56,393 nucleotides of DNA, from positions 1 to 56,393 of the forward strand of contig QXCR01000199.1 in assembly GCA_004380135.1 (NCBI GenBank), in the 5' to 3' direction. Of this stretch, positions 22,263-32,868 are shown piece after piece. A program made the translations under genes and the position numbers. The stretch is from Stemphylium vesicarium. Its lineage: Eukaryota > Ascomycota > Dothideomycetes > Pleosporales > Pleosporaceae. A model generated the notes under the pieces. The model saw nothing but the letters and a program-made list of their open reading frames with translations. It made no database searches and was not told the origin of the DNA. How positions within the stretch are numbered: position 1 is the stretch's first letter; each line of letters begins with the position of its first letter.

Positions 22263-25200
22263 ATGCCAGAAGATTTGCACCGACGCGAGAGTATGCCTAA
22301 TGACCAGGACGATTCCCCCGCCCCATCGCACGTACATGCACGTCATATTCAATTTCAAGAATCACTCGCTACCGCACCTCGCTCCCGAAGTATTTACAAC
22401 ATAGGATATTCATTTCATAACCCGGCCGCTGAATCTTCGTCAGATGAAGTACCTCTTGTTGACCACACATCCTATGAAAGGACTCTTTTCATGGGCTCAG
22501 ACAGTGACGATCTCGAGCAAAACAGAGATGATATTTCTGGATGTCTTTCACGCATAATCGCACAATTGTTCATATGCTTCTGGGACTGCCTAAAGTATCT
22601 GGGAGAGGTGCGGATACCGAATCCTCTAGGATGGGCAACGCCAACACCCAGATATTCAACCATTACGGCCTCATCTGGTTCAGCCTCGAGGCATCATTAT
22701 TTGAGGCCCACTGGCGATTCGCCTACACTCGGTAGAGCCGCCACTAGAAGCTCTGAGCCTGACACAGCAGAACAACCCCAACAAGACATTCAACGCCCTG
22801 CAGCCTCATCGTTCTCAGTAGATAGGACTGGTGCGCCAGTGTAAGTTTTCCTAAATCATTTAGTAAAGCACAAAAACTTACGATCTTACTAGACATTCTC
22901 GGTTTGACTAGGAGTCGTCCTCCCCTGATGCACGACCGCATCCATCCTTTTCGCCTTCGGTGAGCACCACTGGCGGCGCAGCACGAGTACCATCGACACG
23001 AACGGCTGGCCAGGGAACTCAGACACCTAACAGAAATGCCGTTAGCAGCTCTACCCTTCAACAAAGCTCGGGGAGTTGGTCTGGATTCACTGGAACCCAT
23101 GCTGTTCCTTCGGATAGATCAAGGTCAACATCCATGGACATTACCCCAGCGGATGACGCAAACAGTGGTGTCCCTTCTACTGAAGCACTACTGCCAGGGC
23201 ATGGAACCGTATCATCTGCAGCAGATCCATCTTCGGGTCCTGGAGGACCATCAGCTCCAACTCAGCCGTCCAGTGCTCTTCCGAAACCCCGTGATCGAAA
23301 GTATCAACTGTTCGCTGTCCCTACAGGTATGCGAAACACTTTTTTTTTGAGATCCCTCAGGGTATGGCGGAGGAGTTGTTGTCACTCAATACGATATGGC
23401 TGTTCCACATACTGATCTTTTTCAGACGATTTAGCTTCATCTTCACTGAAAATTGAATCACATCGATTCGGAATAGTTTTCAGTATATCGAAATCCGCTC
23501 CAATTTCACTTCAGATTCTTCCGCATCGATTCAGAATGTCTACCGAACTATGCGCCGACCAGAACCCACCTCGGGTGGATTGCATGAAGACGTTCCCGGA
23601 TATCAAAGTAAATCAACCTAGTCTAGTGACGCACAACAGAATCCCAGTTCACGAAAAACACTGGCATTCCAGGGCAGCTCGCCTGCGTACTTACGAGTCA
23701 CATGTGAGTTGGGCAGCGAACAGAAAGAGGCCAGAAAACCCAAAACGGAAAGATGCACCCGATCCTGATCCGTGGGATGAACCTGCGCTCCGCAAGGTAC
23801 CAGATCAGGACTCCAAAACGCGCAGAGTAAGATTCCGGCGACAATTTCGAAAGTACTGGATTCGAAAGAAGTATCCCTGGGGAGATGTCAAAGGAAAAGG
23901 CAAGGCTGTAGACAGAGGAAACCCACCGACTGCGCCGACTGCACCGACTCAGCAAGACAATTCTCAAGCCGGTGGACAAGGCGGACCCCCAAGGCCAGGT
24001 GGACCGCCGCAAGTTCCACAAACATCGACGACTCCTAGGGCACCCGTTCAAGAACTAGCTCCAAGAGAGAGTGAGGCCGATCCGTTCATGGCAGATGCAC
24101 CTGCACCAGATCCAAGGTCAGTAAAGGACGTGTCTGGTGCTACGGCCACCGAGGACACAGAGCATGCTCTTTTGTTCGCGATTGAAAGCGCCGTTATACT
24201 TGGAAGTAATGCGCTTCCTCCCACCGACATGTCTCACGGACAACCAAAAGTTGTGCTGGTGGCTGGCGATGAACCAACAGTCGAAACCAACGATAACGCC
24301 GAAATTGAAGTAGAGGATGCTACTCCGGCTGTCCAAGAAAGCGAAACATTTTTCGAGCCAATATCGTCGCCCACGGGCCAAATTCTCATCGAACACCACT
24401 TGCCAGCATTGCGTGCAGTGGTAACCGGCCGCATATCCGAGCCAGCATCCATCAACGAGATATTGAAGACAAACAGAGAGAGTTCTTCTGGTCCCGGACA
24501 CGCCAAGAGTCACAAGAGCGCTGTTCAGAGTGTTTCGACGTTAGTGAACCTGAGAGGAGGCGCTTCAACATCTGAGGAGATGGATCTTCAGACTTCCCAA
24601 GGAGAGGGAGATGACGGAGACGACGAAGAAGACGATGATTCTGAGGAATTGAATCTTCAAACCTCCCAAGGAGAGGGAGAGGACGGAGACGATGAATCCG
24701 AAGACGATAATGATGGCGCCTCCGCATCCCAAAACAGGAGAGGCCATGAATCTGGAACGAACACACGCGAGAACGCCTCGAATGCAAATTGCCAACACAG
24801 GAACAGAGTTAGCGACCCCAACGCATACAACCAGGTGAATGGGATTATATACGGTGACGGACCCTTCCTTGTAACTGGAGATATGCCTTCTCCTGACTGG
24901 CGGAACAACAGAACTCATCATCGTACTATTGGTCGCCAGCGGGGAGCCCCTGGGCGTACTTACTCTGAATTCGAGAGACAGGTTCGACCGAATACATGGG
25001 GCACGGTAAACATGGCTGACCCTATGTATCCCGATAGCAGCTCGTCACACAAATCCAGCTCGTCTGAGCTTGACGAGCCACGCGTGTATTCAGGACCCCT
25101 GTCCGGGGACACTGGCAGCAGAACATCATTCGAAGTCGCCGGTTCCAATCTTGAGGGACGCAGCAGGAGATCATCATACGAATTCGGGGACTCTGAGCTG

Positions 25201-25785
25201 GAGGAGCACCACGTATATCCATTGCATCTCCCCCCGATAGAAGTTCCAGTGGAGCATATCTCGGCACCTGGAAACAACGAGAGGAATGGACGAGATTTTT
25301 ACCTTTTCCACGCGGGATATACGCATCCCTTGCCTAGAGAGTGGGGCCCTTCTGTCTCACCGCCGAGGCGTGCGGCATTTGCTCACATACCTCCACAGCC
25401 GACTCAATGGCTCGCAAACACTCCGCAGAGAGATACATGGCCCGAGAACTTACAGCAGATGAACGGGGTTCCCACGAACATGCCGCAGACAAATGGGATC
25501 CCTCAGAACATGCCGCAGATGTCCGGGTGGCCTACAAATATGCAGTATACAAACGAGTGGCCTGTGAACCCGGAGCAGACAAACATGGGGCATGCCAATG
25601 TAGCACCTCCAGACACAGGATCTACCAGCTTGCCCCAGGCAAACACCATGTATCCACCGCCTCCGCAAACACGCAATGAAGTCGTATCCAGGCGAGACCG
25701 TGTAAATAGAAGGGTTGCACAGACTTGGCGCAATGCGAGGCAGAGGGGATCAAGTATGAGGAGGTACAATGTCACAGGGCGCTGA
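22263..25785 (+). CDS. Large disordered orphan protein (1116 aa)
   Basis: Not recognised. Three exons: 22263-22838, 22912-23326 and 23426-25785. The frames join exactly (donors GTGTAA and GTATGC, acceptors TAG and CAG). The first donor could be debated because a stronger GTAAGT sits 2 nt later, but that choice runs into stops. Most of the protein is Ser/Pro/Gly/Asp-rich and disordered. A short hydrophobic patch near residue 100 (IAQLFICFWDCLKYLG) may bind a membrane or partner. A basic block (RRVRFRRQFRKYWIRKKYPWGD) lies in exon 3. There is a 23-aa acidic duplication (24574-24711) and a 10-aa Asn/Pro/Met repeat (25456-25605). The C-terminus is Arg-rich. No enzyme domain is seen. A scaffold or chromatin role is speculation. 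Confidence 0.65.
24574..24711 (+). repeat. 69-nt coding duplication (two 23-aa acidic units)
   Basis: Two adjacent copies encoding LQTSQGEG followed by Asp/Glu runs, differing at a few bases. They lie inside the 1116-aa orphan. Confidence 0.85.
25456..25605 (+). repeat. 30-nt coding repeat, about five degenerate copies
   Basis: Encodes a 10-residue unit of the form Q-M/T-N-G-x-P-x-N-M-P. The first three copies are clear and the last two have decayed. Inside the 1116-aa orphan. Confidence 0.8.
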
Positions 25786-26565
25786 TTTAGTATTTTTGCA
25801 GCTCTTCACGCTTGACGCCACGGTCTATTCGACGTGACGGTTAGTCGGGATGTACGTTGTCTGTAAAAGGGATAGCAATACCGTAGCTTCCAGGAATACA
25901 TAAGACTTTTGCTTGCGGTTAGTGTATCATGAAGTGATCACCAAAAACACATAGTCAATGGCACTACTTCAAGACAGTTTGCCGAGACAGCAGTCTCACC
26001 GAAGAGCGAACTGATTGCGCGTCTATTACCTCCTTATGAGACCAAGTGAAACAGTAGACGTTTATCATTCTGCAGTCCATAGACTAACGCACTTTGATGG
26101 ATCCTACTGTGGTTTGAAGTACGCAATATTCCAGACTATCATGTAGGTCATGTCTCAACCAAAAGTGAAGCACCACAATAGCATATCAAAAGATCGAGTA
26201 CAATGTAGGGCGCACACCAAAGACTAGACAAACCGCGTGGTATATGCCAACACACCCTCTTCCCAACCCACCTCGCCGAAGCCCTCACACCCTCTCTTCC
26301 GTGAATCCATCACGAGCGAGTATAGCACCTCTGACTACGGAGTTAGGCACCATGTTAACAGACCGGAATATACACAGACTATCGACATCCAAGACCAACA
26401 CACAAGTTCCCCATAACTCTCACACCCCATTTTCCCATCCAACCAGTACATGCAGCAGCACCCCAAGCCCGCGTAATCCCAAACCAAGCGGGCAACTGCA
26501 TCCGCTGCGCCCCACAACACCACCCTCCCTCCAGTTTAGCCGCGCTTCAAGACCAAAACCCGAAC

Positions 26566-26582
26566 CCCCCCCCCCCCCCCCT
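26566..26582. repeat. Poly-C run
   Basis: Long cytosine homopolymer in the gene-poor region; its length may be unreliable. Confidence 0.7.
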
Positions 26583-26737
26583 CCACTGGCACGCAGCTGC
26601 CAAACCAGTCCAGAAAAAAAAACTAAAAACTTGGCCTCGTTGTCCTCCTGTGCTTCGCTCGCTCGTTGTCATATCCATCCATCAATCCTCTTCACCAAGC
26701 AGCACAAGCAGCAACAGCCATGGACACGCAGGCGCAC

Positions 26738-26763
26738 AAGCAAGCAAGCAAGCAAGCAAGCAG
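26738..26763. repeat. (AAGC)n microsatellite
   Basis: About six tandem AAGC units. Confidence 0.85.
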
Positions 26764-27459
26764 ACCGGGCAATCAGCGGACCGGCGAAGATGCTTAGATC
26801 CATGATCCCTGATTCCCCCTCCATGCCTCCAGTGGAACCCCCAGCAAGCATGTGGCCGTGCCGGCCGCTAACCCCTTTTCCGCTGCACGAAATACGGTAC
26901 GCTAGAGACGTTAGTGCTGGTGCTGGTGTTGGGCTTGCTGGTTTGCTGGATGAGGGGCTACGTAAACCGGCTACGCGCATTTTTAGTGTGAGCGAGTGAA
27001 AAGCACGGATTATGGGCTTGAGGGGGAAGGAAGCACGGTGGAAGGATGGATGGAAGGATGATGGATGGGGAGCCATGGATTTCGATGGTTTTTTTGGCTG
27101 TGAAGGTTAGCCGGGCAGAGCTGGCTGGCTGACTGGTAGGCAAGGCAGGCGGGTGGACGCGTCGTTGGGGCATGTTCACCGCTGGTTCTGGGATTCTGTG
27201 CTTGCAAAGTCTTATTTTTTATTTAATTTTTTCACGATGGGGAGGGCTGGGCTTGGCTGATGAGTTGCATGTACTGGGCTGGCTGTTGCGGAATGGGCGG
27301 AGTTAGTGGTGCTGGTGTGCTGGGGAAAGTGCTTAGGCGCTGCTGATGTTGGGTTCATGCAGTCATGTTCGGTCATGGGCGCCAGCAAGTTTAGGTTGAA
27401 AGAGGCAGTGTTTGCTTAGGGAGACAGACCACCAGCCAGATTGATTAGTTTGGACAGAA

Positions 27460-27460
<1 letters not shown>

Positions 27461-27494
<34 letters not shown>

Positions 27495-27518
27495 GGAGGG
27501 AGGGGGGAGGGGGGAGGG
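27461..27518. repeat. (TG)n-(AG)n-(GGGA)n compound microsatellite
   Basis: Eight TG units pass into about ten AG units and then G-rich GGGA-like units, a purine tract of roughly 40 bases that could adopt triplex-type structure. Confidence 0.85.
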
Positions 27519-29873
27519 TCACAAAACTGCAGGGACACAGGGACGACGGAGAAGAGCCGTGATTGGAAGGCTTGTGATGCATTTTGTGGCTTGCGTAAAG
27601 TTGGTGAGAGAAGTGTTAAGCTTAGAGCAAAGCCGCATCACTCCGACAGCGGCAAGTGGGAGTTGGGTAGCTAGCACACCAGCCAACAAGCAGAAAGGCG
27701 GTTCCGTCGCGAGGCTTACTTTCGCTTCCCTCCTCCCCTCCCCTCCCCTTCCTTTCGTAGTTCGTTCCCTCGATTTCATCATCGATGTGATAGCCCGCCC
27801 GCTGCCGCATGCTTAGACCTCGATTCAGTGCCCATACACACTGACACGGCTCGCGCGGCGCGACAGCAGCGCACAAAGTGGATGACGGGCTCCCGATAAG
27901 AGGGTCACGGCGTTACGTGGCAGTTGGCATCATCGGTTAGAGACAGCAGCATGACAAGTACACATGCGTGACTCGGGAGGGACATCATTGACGAAGGGGG
28001 GGAGGGGATGTGGCACAATGAGAACGCACGGAAGAAATGGGTCCAGGGTGAGATTCCTTTGCGCACACGGGCGGAGGGGTGATTGGATCGAGGGCGAGCA
28101 GGGAAGAAGGGGGGATGCGAAGGGGGAACTGTGGGGACCATGCGAATATGCGTGTGCCTTGCCCTTCCCGCCGTAAATACGACCGCGGCGTGGACAATAA
28201 TAAATGGTGATGGGCGCACAAAAGACGGGGATGCGGCCGTCGATTGCCATTCCTTCTGGGCGCTTAGCATTGTAGAAAAAAAATCGCGCCTCTTTTTTTT
28301 TTTAGCAGGTCGTGTCAATGCCCCCCATCCTCCCTCTGTGGAAGCATTAACTATCTCATCTCAGCACAGTGATCCTGGGGTCCCGTTGGTGGTGATATTT
28401 CGTACAAAAGACCCCCAAGGCACTAGGGCCTGACAGCTGCAGTCAAAGTGTATTCGGACCCGCAAGCTCCGAATCGAACCTCGAAAGAGCACAGAGACGC
28501 AAAAAAAGTTGCGTGAAAAAGCAACAAGAGCGGTACGCTAAAGGAAGGCTGACTAAAGCGAGAAATTGAAGAACAGGGACAGGGTCTCGAGTTCATAGTT
28601 GCGCTCTTTTAGGCCTGACTCAGGACTTCCTTCGCGCGACATGGCGGCCGACGGCGACGGCCCCATCCTTGGAAACGTGCTTTCCCTTTCCTTTCTCGCA
28701 CCGTCCCGTGACAGGCCCTGGCACCAACACCGTTGTTCTTGCTTTTCGCGTCCGATCGGAAAAAACGTTCATGTCATGGCGTCCGATGGATGGTTCGGAA
28801 GAGCACGTTTCGAGTGGGCGGGGGGCGTCGAAAAGGATGTGCAATCTGATACCCGAGATGAGACATTTCACGTGTAGATTACAGTATTCCTCCCGTGTGT
28901 GCAGTTTGAAGGAACGGCGGGAACGAGGCAGTGAGTCGTGTGCTTGTGTGTTGCGGTTCGTGCCTGAAACGCACAACAGGCTGAAGGCGAATCGTGACGG
29001 TACAGACTACCCTGCTTGGGGTCCCTCCCCCATCTCACTAAATCAATAAAGTCAACGGAGCCCAGCAACCCAGTCCAAGTAAGACGACAAGAACCTTGAA
29101 CCTGGTCTGACAATAGCTGACGAAATAAGTTTCTCTGGCTCTTGTGTCGAGAGGCACAGCAACGAAGCTAGTCATGAGCTTCGGCGCAGACTCCTGTCAT
29201 GTCCTGTCCTGTCAAGTTCCGTCTGTCTTGTCCGACTTGGCTCAATTATAGTGGTGGAGTATTCGCCTTCTGTTCGTTGCTGATTTGCCCTGCGTCTCGT
29301 GCTTAGACGTCAAGTGTGACGGACGCCAGATCATGACGGCTGCCAACATGTCTAGCAGCGACCCGGCGCAAACTTTGCTTCGCGCACCGTTCCGTTAGTT
29401 TAGTTGAGTCGTGATGTTGAAAGGTACGCTATGATGTAAGTCTACCCAACCAGCGATGCTGGGAGGGGATTTGACAGCTCCGAGGTCGTGTATGCCGGGT
29501 CCGTTGGGGCTGGGCATGTGAACTTTCAGCAGCCGACGAAAATGTCATTCAACTCCATCGTCATATGCTTTGCTTCTGTTGAAACCAAGTTCGTCGTATG
29601 GAATTAGTGAGAAGCGTGATTGCGCCATCAAGCGTTGGCCTACCATTGCCGGTTCGTCATCTGCCCACGCGGAGAGACACCAACAACAGTGAATCGTGGT
29701 ACACTAGACTCCGATACCACGAATGTTGACCATCTTCCCTGCATCCGACGACCGTCGGCAACAGGCACAGTGGCGCGCCTTCCCGCGCCCCAGTAGTCCA
29801 AAGTGATACCGAGGCAACCAGCAACCGTGGTACTGCTACTGCTACTGCTGCAGGTGGTGAATTCAAATTTCGT

Positions 29874-30024
29874 ACCATGGCAGCCAAGTCGCACCGTACC
29901 GATGAGTAACTGGCAGAAGATAGCTCCAGGTCTAGATGATGTTCTAGAAAGATCGCTGGCAAGGCGGCTGAGCCTCTTTCTGCTTGTTGTCCTACCATGG
30001 TAGGCAAGACGTGCCGTGCCGATG
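29874..30024. repeat. Diverged direct repeat, 31 bp at 120-bp spacing
   Basis: 29874-29904 and 29994-30024 both begin ACCATGG and end CCGATG, with about three quarters of positions identical. The spacing is exactly 120 bases. Possible relic of a larger tandem repeat in the gene-poor region. Confidence 0.45.
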
Positions 30025-31556
30025 TCGATTGAACTGGACGAGCGAACATTGCCGATAGATCCCGACGCGGAACCATGTTTTGGAAAGCCCAGTGCTTCCG
30101 ATGGCTTTGAGTGGTGTGCCGCGTGTGGCGGATTCCGACGCATTGCAGCAGTTCGACTAGCAGGTGTCAATCCTTCTATCAGCTAGTGTAGTCATGTCAA
30201 CCCTACAAGCATGGGAACAGGTACGTACAGTAGTGCCACACGGTACGGTATACGGCCCAGCGGTGAGACATTGGCAGCTTCTACGGTAACGGAGATCGAT
30301 CGAGAACCGGGTATCGGAAGAAGAACTCTGGAAATGGAGGGTTGAGGATATCGTGGTCGGGGTTTCGTTTTGGTGTTTCTGGGGGAGCAAATGCCAGAAA
30401 AGGAAGGTACTACACGTGCGTACCCGTCCTCGTGCTCGAATGGGCCCTGCGCTGTCCATGCTCCTTTCAATGTGCAAGCAAATGCATGTCACAAATCCTC
30501 CTTTATTAAATGTCTTGGCAGCTGTAAAAGGACTAGGATGAAGCTCGCCGAGATGGCAGGTAGTACGCGGTGAATGGGGTGATCATCAGTCACCAGACCT
30601 GCGAGCGAGGAGTGGTCCGGCGTGTAAGATCAGCAAGGCAGGTCGCTGGAGCTGACATGATGCCCAACAAAACGCAAACTTCACCGTTCATGAACATGTA
30701 CTACTAAGTGCGAGTAAGCATTACACCATCAAACGTCTTCAATTTAGATAGCTAGTTAAACCAAAACAGAACCAAAAATGATCACTACGTACGTTGCTGC
30801 TGAAACATTTGCCTTCCAACGTGTCTTTGCGCGAAAAATTCAGATAGCCACCCACCAGTTAGTTCCCATATAGTACGTTCGAGTGCGGTAGAGACAGGAG
30901 AAGAAGGGGAATATAGTAACCGCACCCATTTGCGAGATAGACAGCGTAAGACGTAGGAAAGAGATGAAAAAAAAGCACAAACAACCACTACCCAAGCCAA
31001 TGCAATGAAGCACGTAAAGCTGGTCCAGCCTACGCTTGTGATGATGCAGATATCAACCAAGCCGCCGTGATGATGCAACCCCCAGTTCTAGTATTCGCGG
31101 GAAAAGACAGAATACCACCCAGTTTAGTAGTATAGGTTAAAGGAAGAGCGAAAATCGAGCGCTTGCCGCCAAATGTTTGAAAAAGACGCGACATGCACTC
31201 CGACACAGAGACCACGTCATCGGATTGGCAACCGCCGCAGTCGAGATGAAAGAAGAAAAGAAAATCCGGAAATGACAGTAATGTAGGTCTTTGAGTATTA
31301 AATAAAAAGGTCTCGATGCTCTTTATCGCCATTGTAATCAGAATTCCGCCCAGAAAGCACGCTGTTGCCAGCCAGAACTCCTTGCGATAGCAGATGTCGA
31401 TAGGACGAGAAGAAAGTTGTACACAAGAAACGAGTAAAAGACGGGTGACGCAATCGATCGAAAATTTTGCTGTTCTTGCTCTTCGCTTAATCCGATTTGT
31501 GTAGCGCTCTCGAAAAGACCAGCTCCAGAGCGTTGCCTCGCGTTGAAGCAGATAAT

Positions 31557-32868
31557 TTACATGGGTCGGCGGTTGAGCATATTGAGCATGGACGAATCGG
31601 TCGAGCTGCGAGCCGGGCCATTGTCGGTTACAAGGTCGTTAATGCGCATGCTCGGCCTGGCCGAAGCTTGCGATGTGGGTGGCGGTGGGGTCCGGCCATC
31701 ACTGCGAGGGGGAGGAGGCTGGAGGACACCGTTCGTTTGGGGAGGGGCGCCGTAGTAGGGTGTAGGCGGAGCGCCAGGCGTCGTCGGCGCTTGCGAGTGT
31801 GGCGATGAAGAGGTGCGACTCGGCTCATAGCGATACGCGCTCTGCGGAGAAGCTTGACGCGGGGCCTGTGCAGCGTAGTAGGGCTGCGCTGGAGGAGGTG
31901 CAGATGAATATGGGGTTGGGGTGTTTGCTGTTGAAGCAGCCGATGTTAGAGTGGGTGGCTCTGGATAGGCATAATCCGGCCCAGTGCCCCGATGAGGAGC
32001 CTGTGACGCTGAGCCAGGATGTGGCGGAGGAAGAGTAGGAGTGTGAGGCTCGGGGTGAAGCCTCTTCCTGCCAATCATTGCGTCACGGCTCGCCTCATCT
32101 GGAGAAGCACCAGGCGGACCATATTCAGAATGAGCTGGGTACGGACCTGCAGTGGGGCTGGGCAAATATTGCTGCTGGCGCGCCGGCTGGCCATATGGCT
32201 CGCCGTGGCTGGCAGGAGGAAGCGGCTGGCCGTAGGCACCATACATTGGCGGCGGCTGGCCGACACCGCGCCAGACGGTGTGAGCAGGAACGAAAGCCTG
32301 CGTCTGGGCAGAAACTGGGGTGAAGATGCAGTCTTGGTTGAACCTCATGCAGTTGGAGCAGCGGCCGTCTTCTGTCGCCTCGAAGCCCGAGCAGCGGATC
32401 TAGGGAGAGTGTAAGCTAAATTGAGCGTAGGCATTGCGTTTGGCAGTCATGTACCTTGCGTCGTCTGCAGTACCGGCAGGCAATGGCAGTGCGCTGGCGG
32501 GGAGCTGGCGGCTGGTGGTGCTGCTGGACATATTGCGGTGGAGGCGGTGGCTGCTGGCGGTACGGGTCTGGCGGCGGAGGGGCGCGCGTCCACTCATTGG
32601 GGCCTGGCAGGCGGTAGGGCTGCTGGTGCTGGTACTGAGGATGTTGGGCCATGTCGGGTCGGGGCTCTTGGGGCGGCGGAGGAGGAAGCGTGGTGTTCAT
32701 CTAGATTGACGTCAAATGTCAGCGAGCTGTCACCCAGCTTATGAGATGACGTGGGCACTCTCGACATACATGCGGAGGCGGCGCATAGGAGCCGTTTGCG
32801 GGCTGCTGCGACGTCGGTGGTTGCCAGTGGGTAGGCAGCTGGCCTTGGCCTCCCTGATGGGGAAACAT
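31557..32868 (-). CDS. Zn2Cys6 transcription factor, Pro/Gln-rich (395 aa)
   Basis: Sequence-specific DNA-binding regulator of the fungal binuclear zinc cluster class, nuclear. Exons on the minus strand: 32868-32770, 32700-32455 and 32399-31557, all phase 0. The second intron falls inside the zinc cluster. Residues 1-105 are Pro/Gln/His-rich. The six ligands are Cys108, 111, 118, 129, 132 and 139 (C-x2-C-x6-C-x10-C-x2-C-x6-C) after RQRTAIA. A conserved-looking block (FTPVSAQTQAFVPAHTVWR) follows at once, then about 240 residues of Pro/Ser/Tyr-rich sequence ending in MLNMLNRRPM. There is no fungal_trans middle homology domain and the protein is short for the class. ATG 32868 is the most natural start, although the frame stays open upstream. 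The gene has more than 5 kb of empty sequence on both sides. Confidence 0.9.

Larger units (their letters stand above)
25786..31556. other. 5.8-kb gene-poor region
   Basis: No convincing coding sequence on either strand. Open frames reach at most about 250 codons and translate as Pro/Ser/Thr low complexity. C-rich and CT-rich tracts, simple repeats and short imperfect direct repeats are present. It lies 3' of the Zn2Cys6 gene and of the disordered orphan, so it should hold both 3' UTRs; a noncoding transcript cannot be excluded. Confidence 0.6.

Noticed and set aside
26244..26999. 251-codon plus-strand open frame
   Set aside because: The translation is Pro/Ser/Lys low complexity crossing a poly-C run and an AAGC microsatellite; no domain and no splice support.
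28462..28490. T-loop-like GGTTCGATTC on the minus strand
   Set aside because: Flanking bases do not form a T stem and no acceptor or anticodon arm is found at the right distance.
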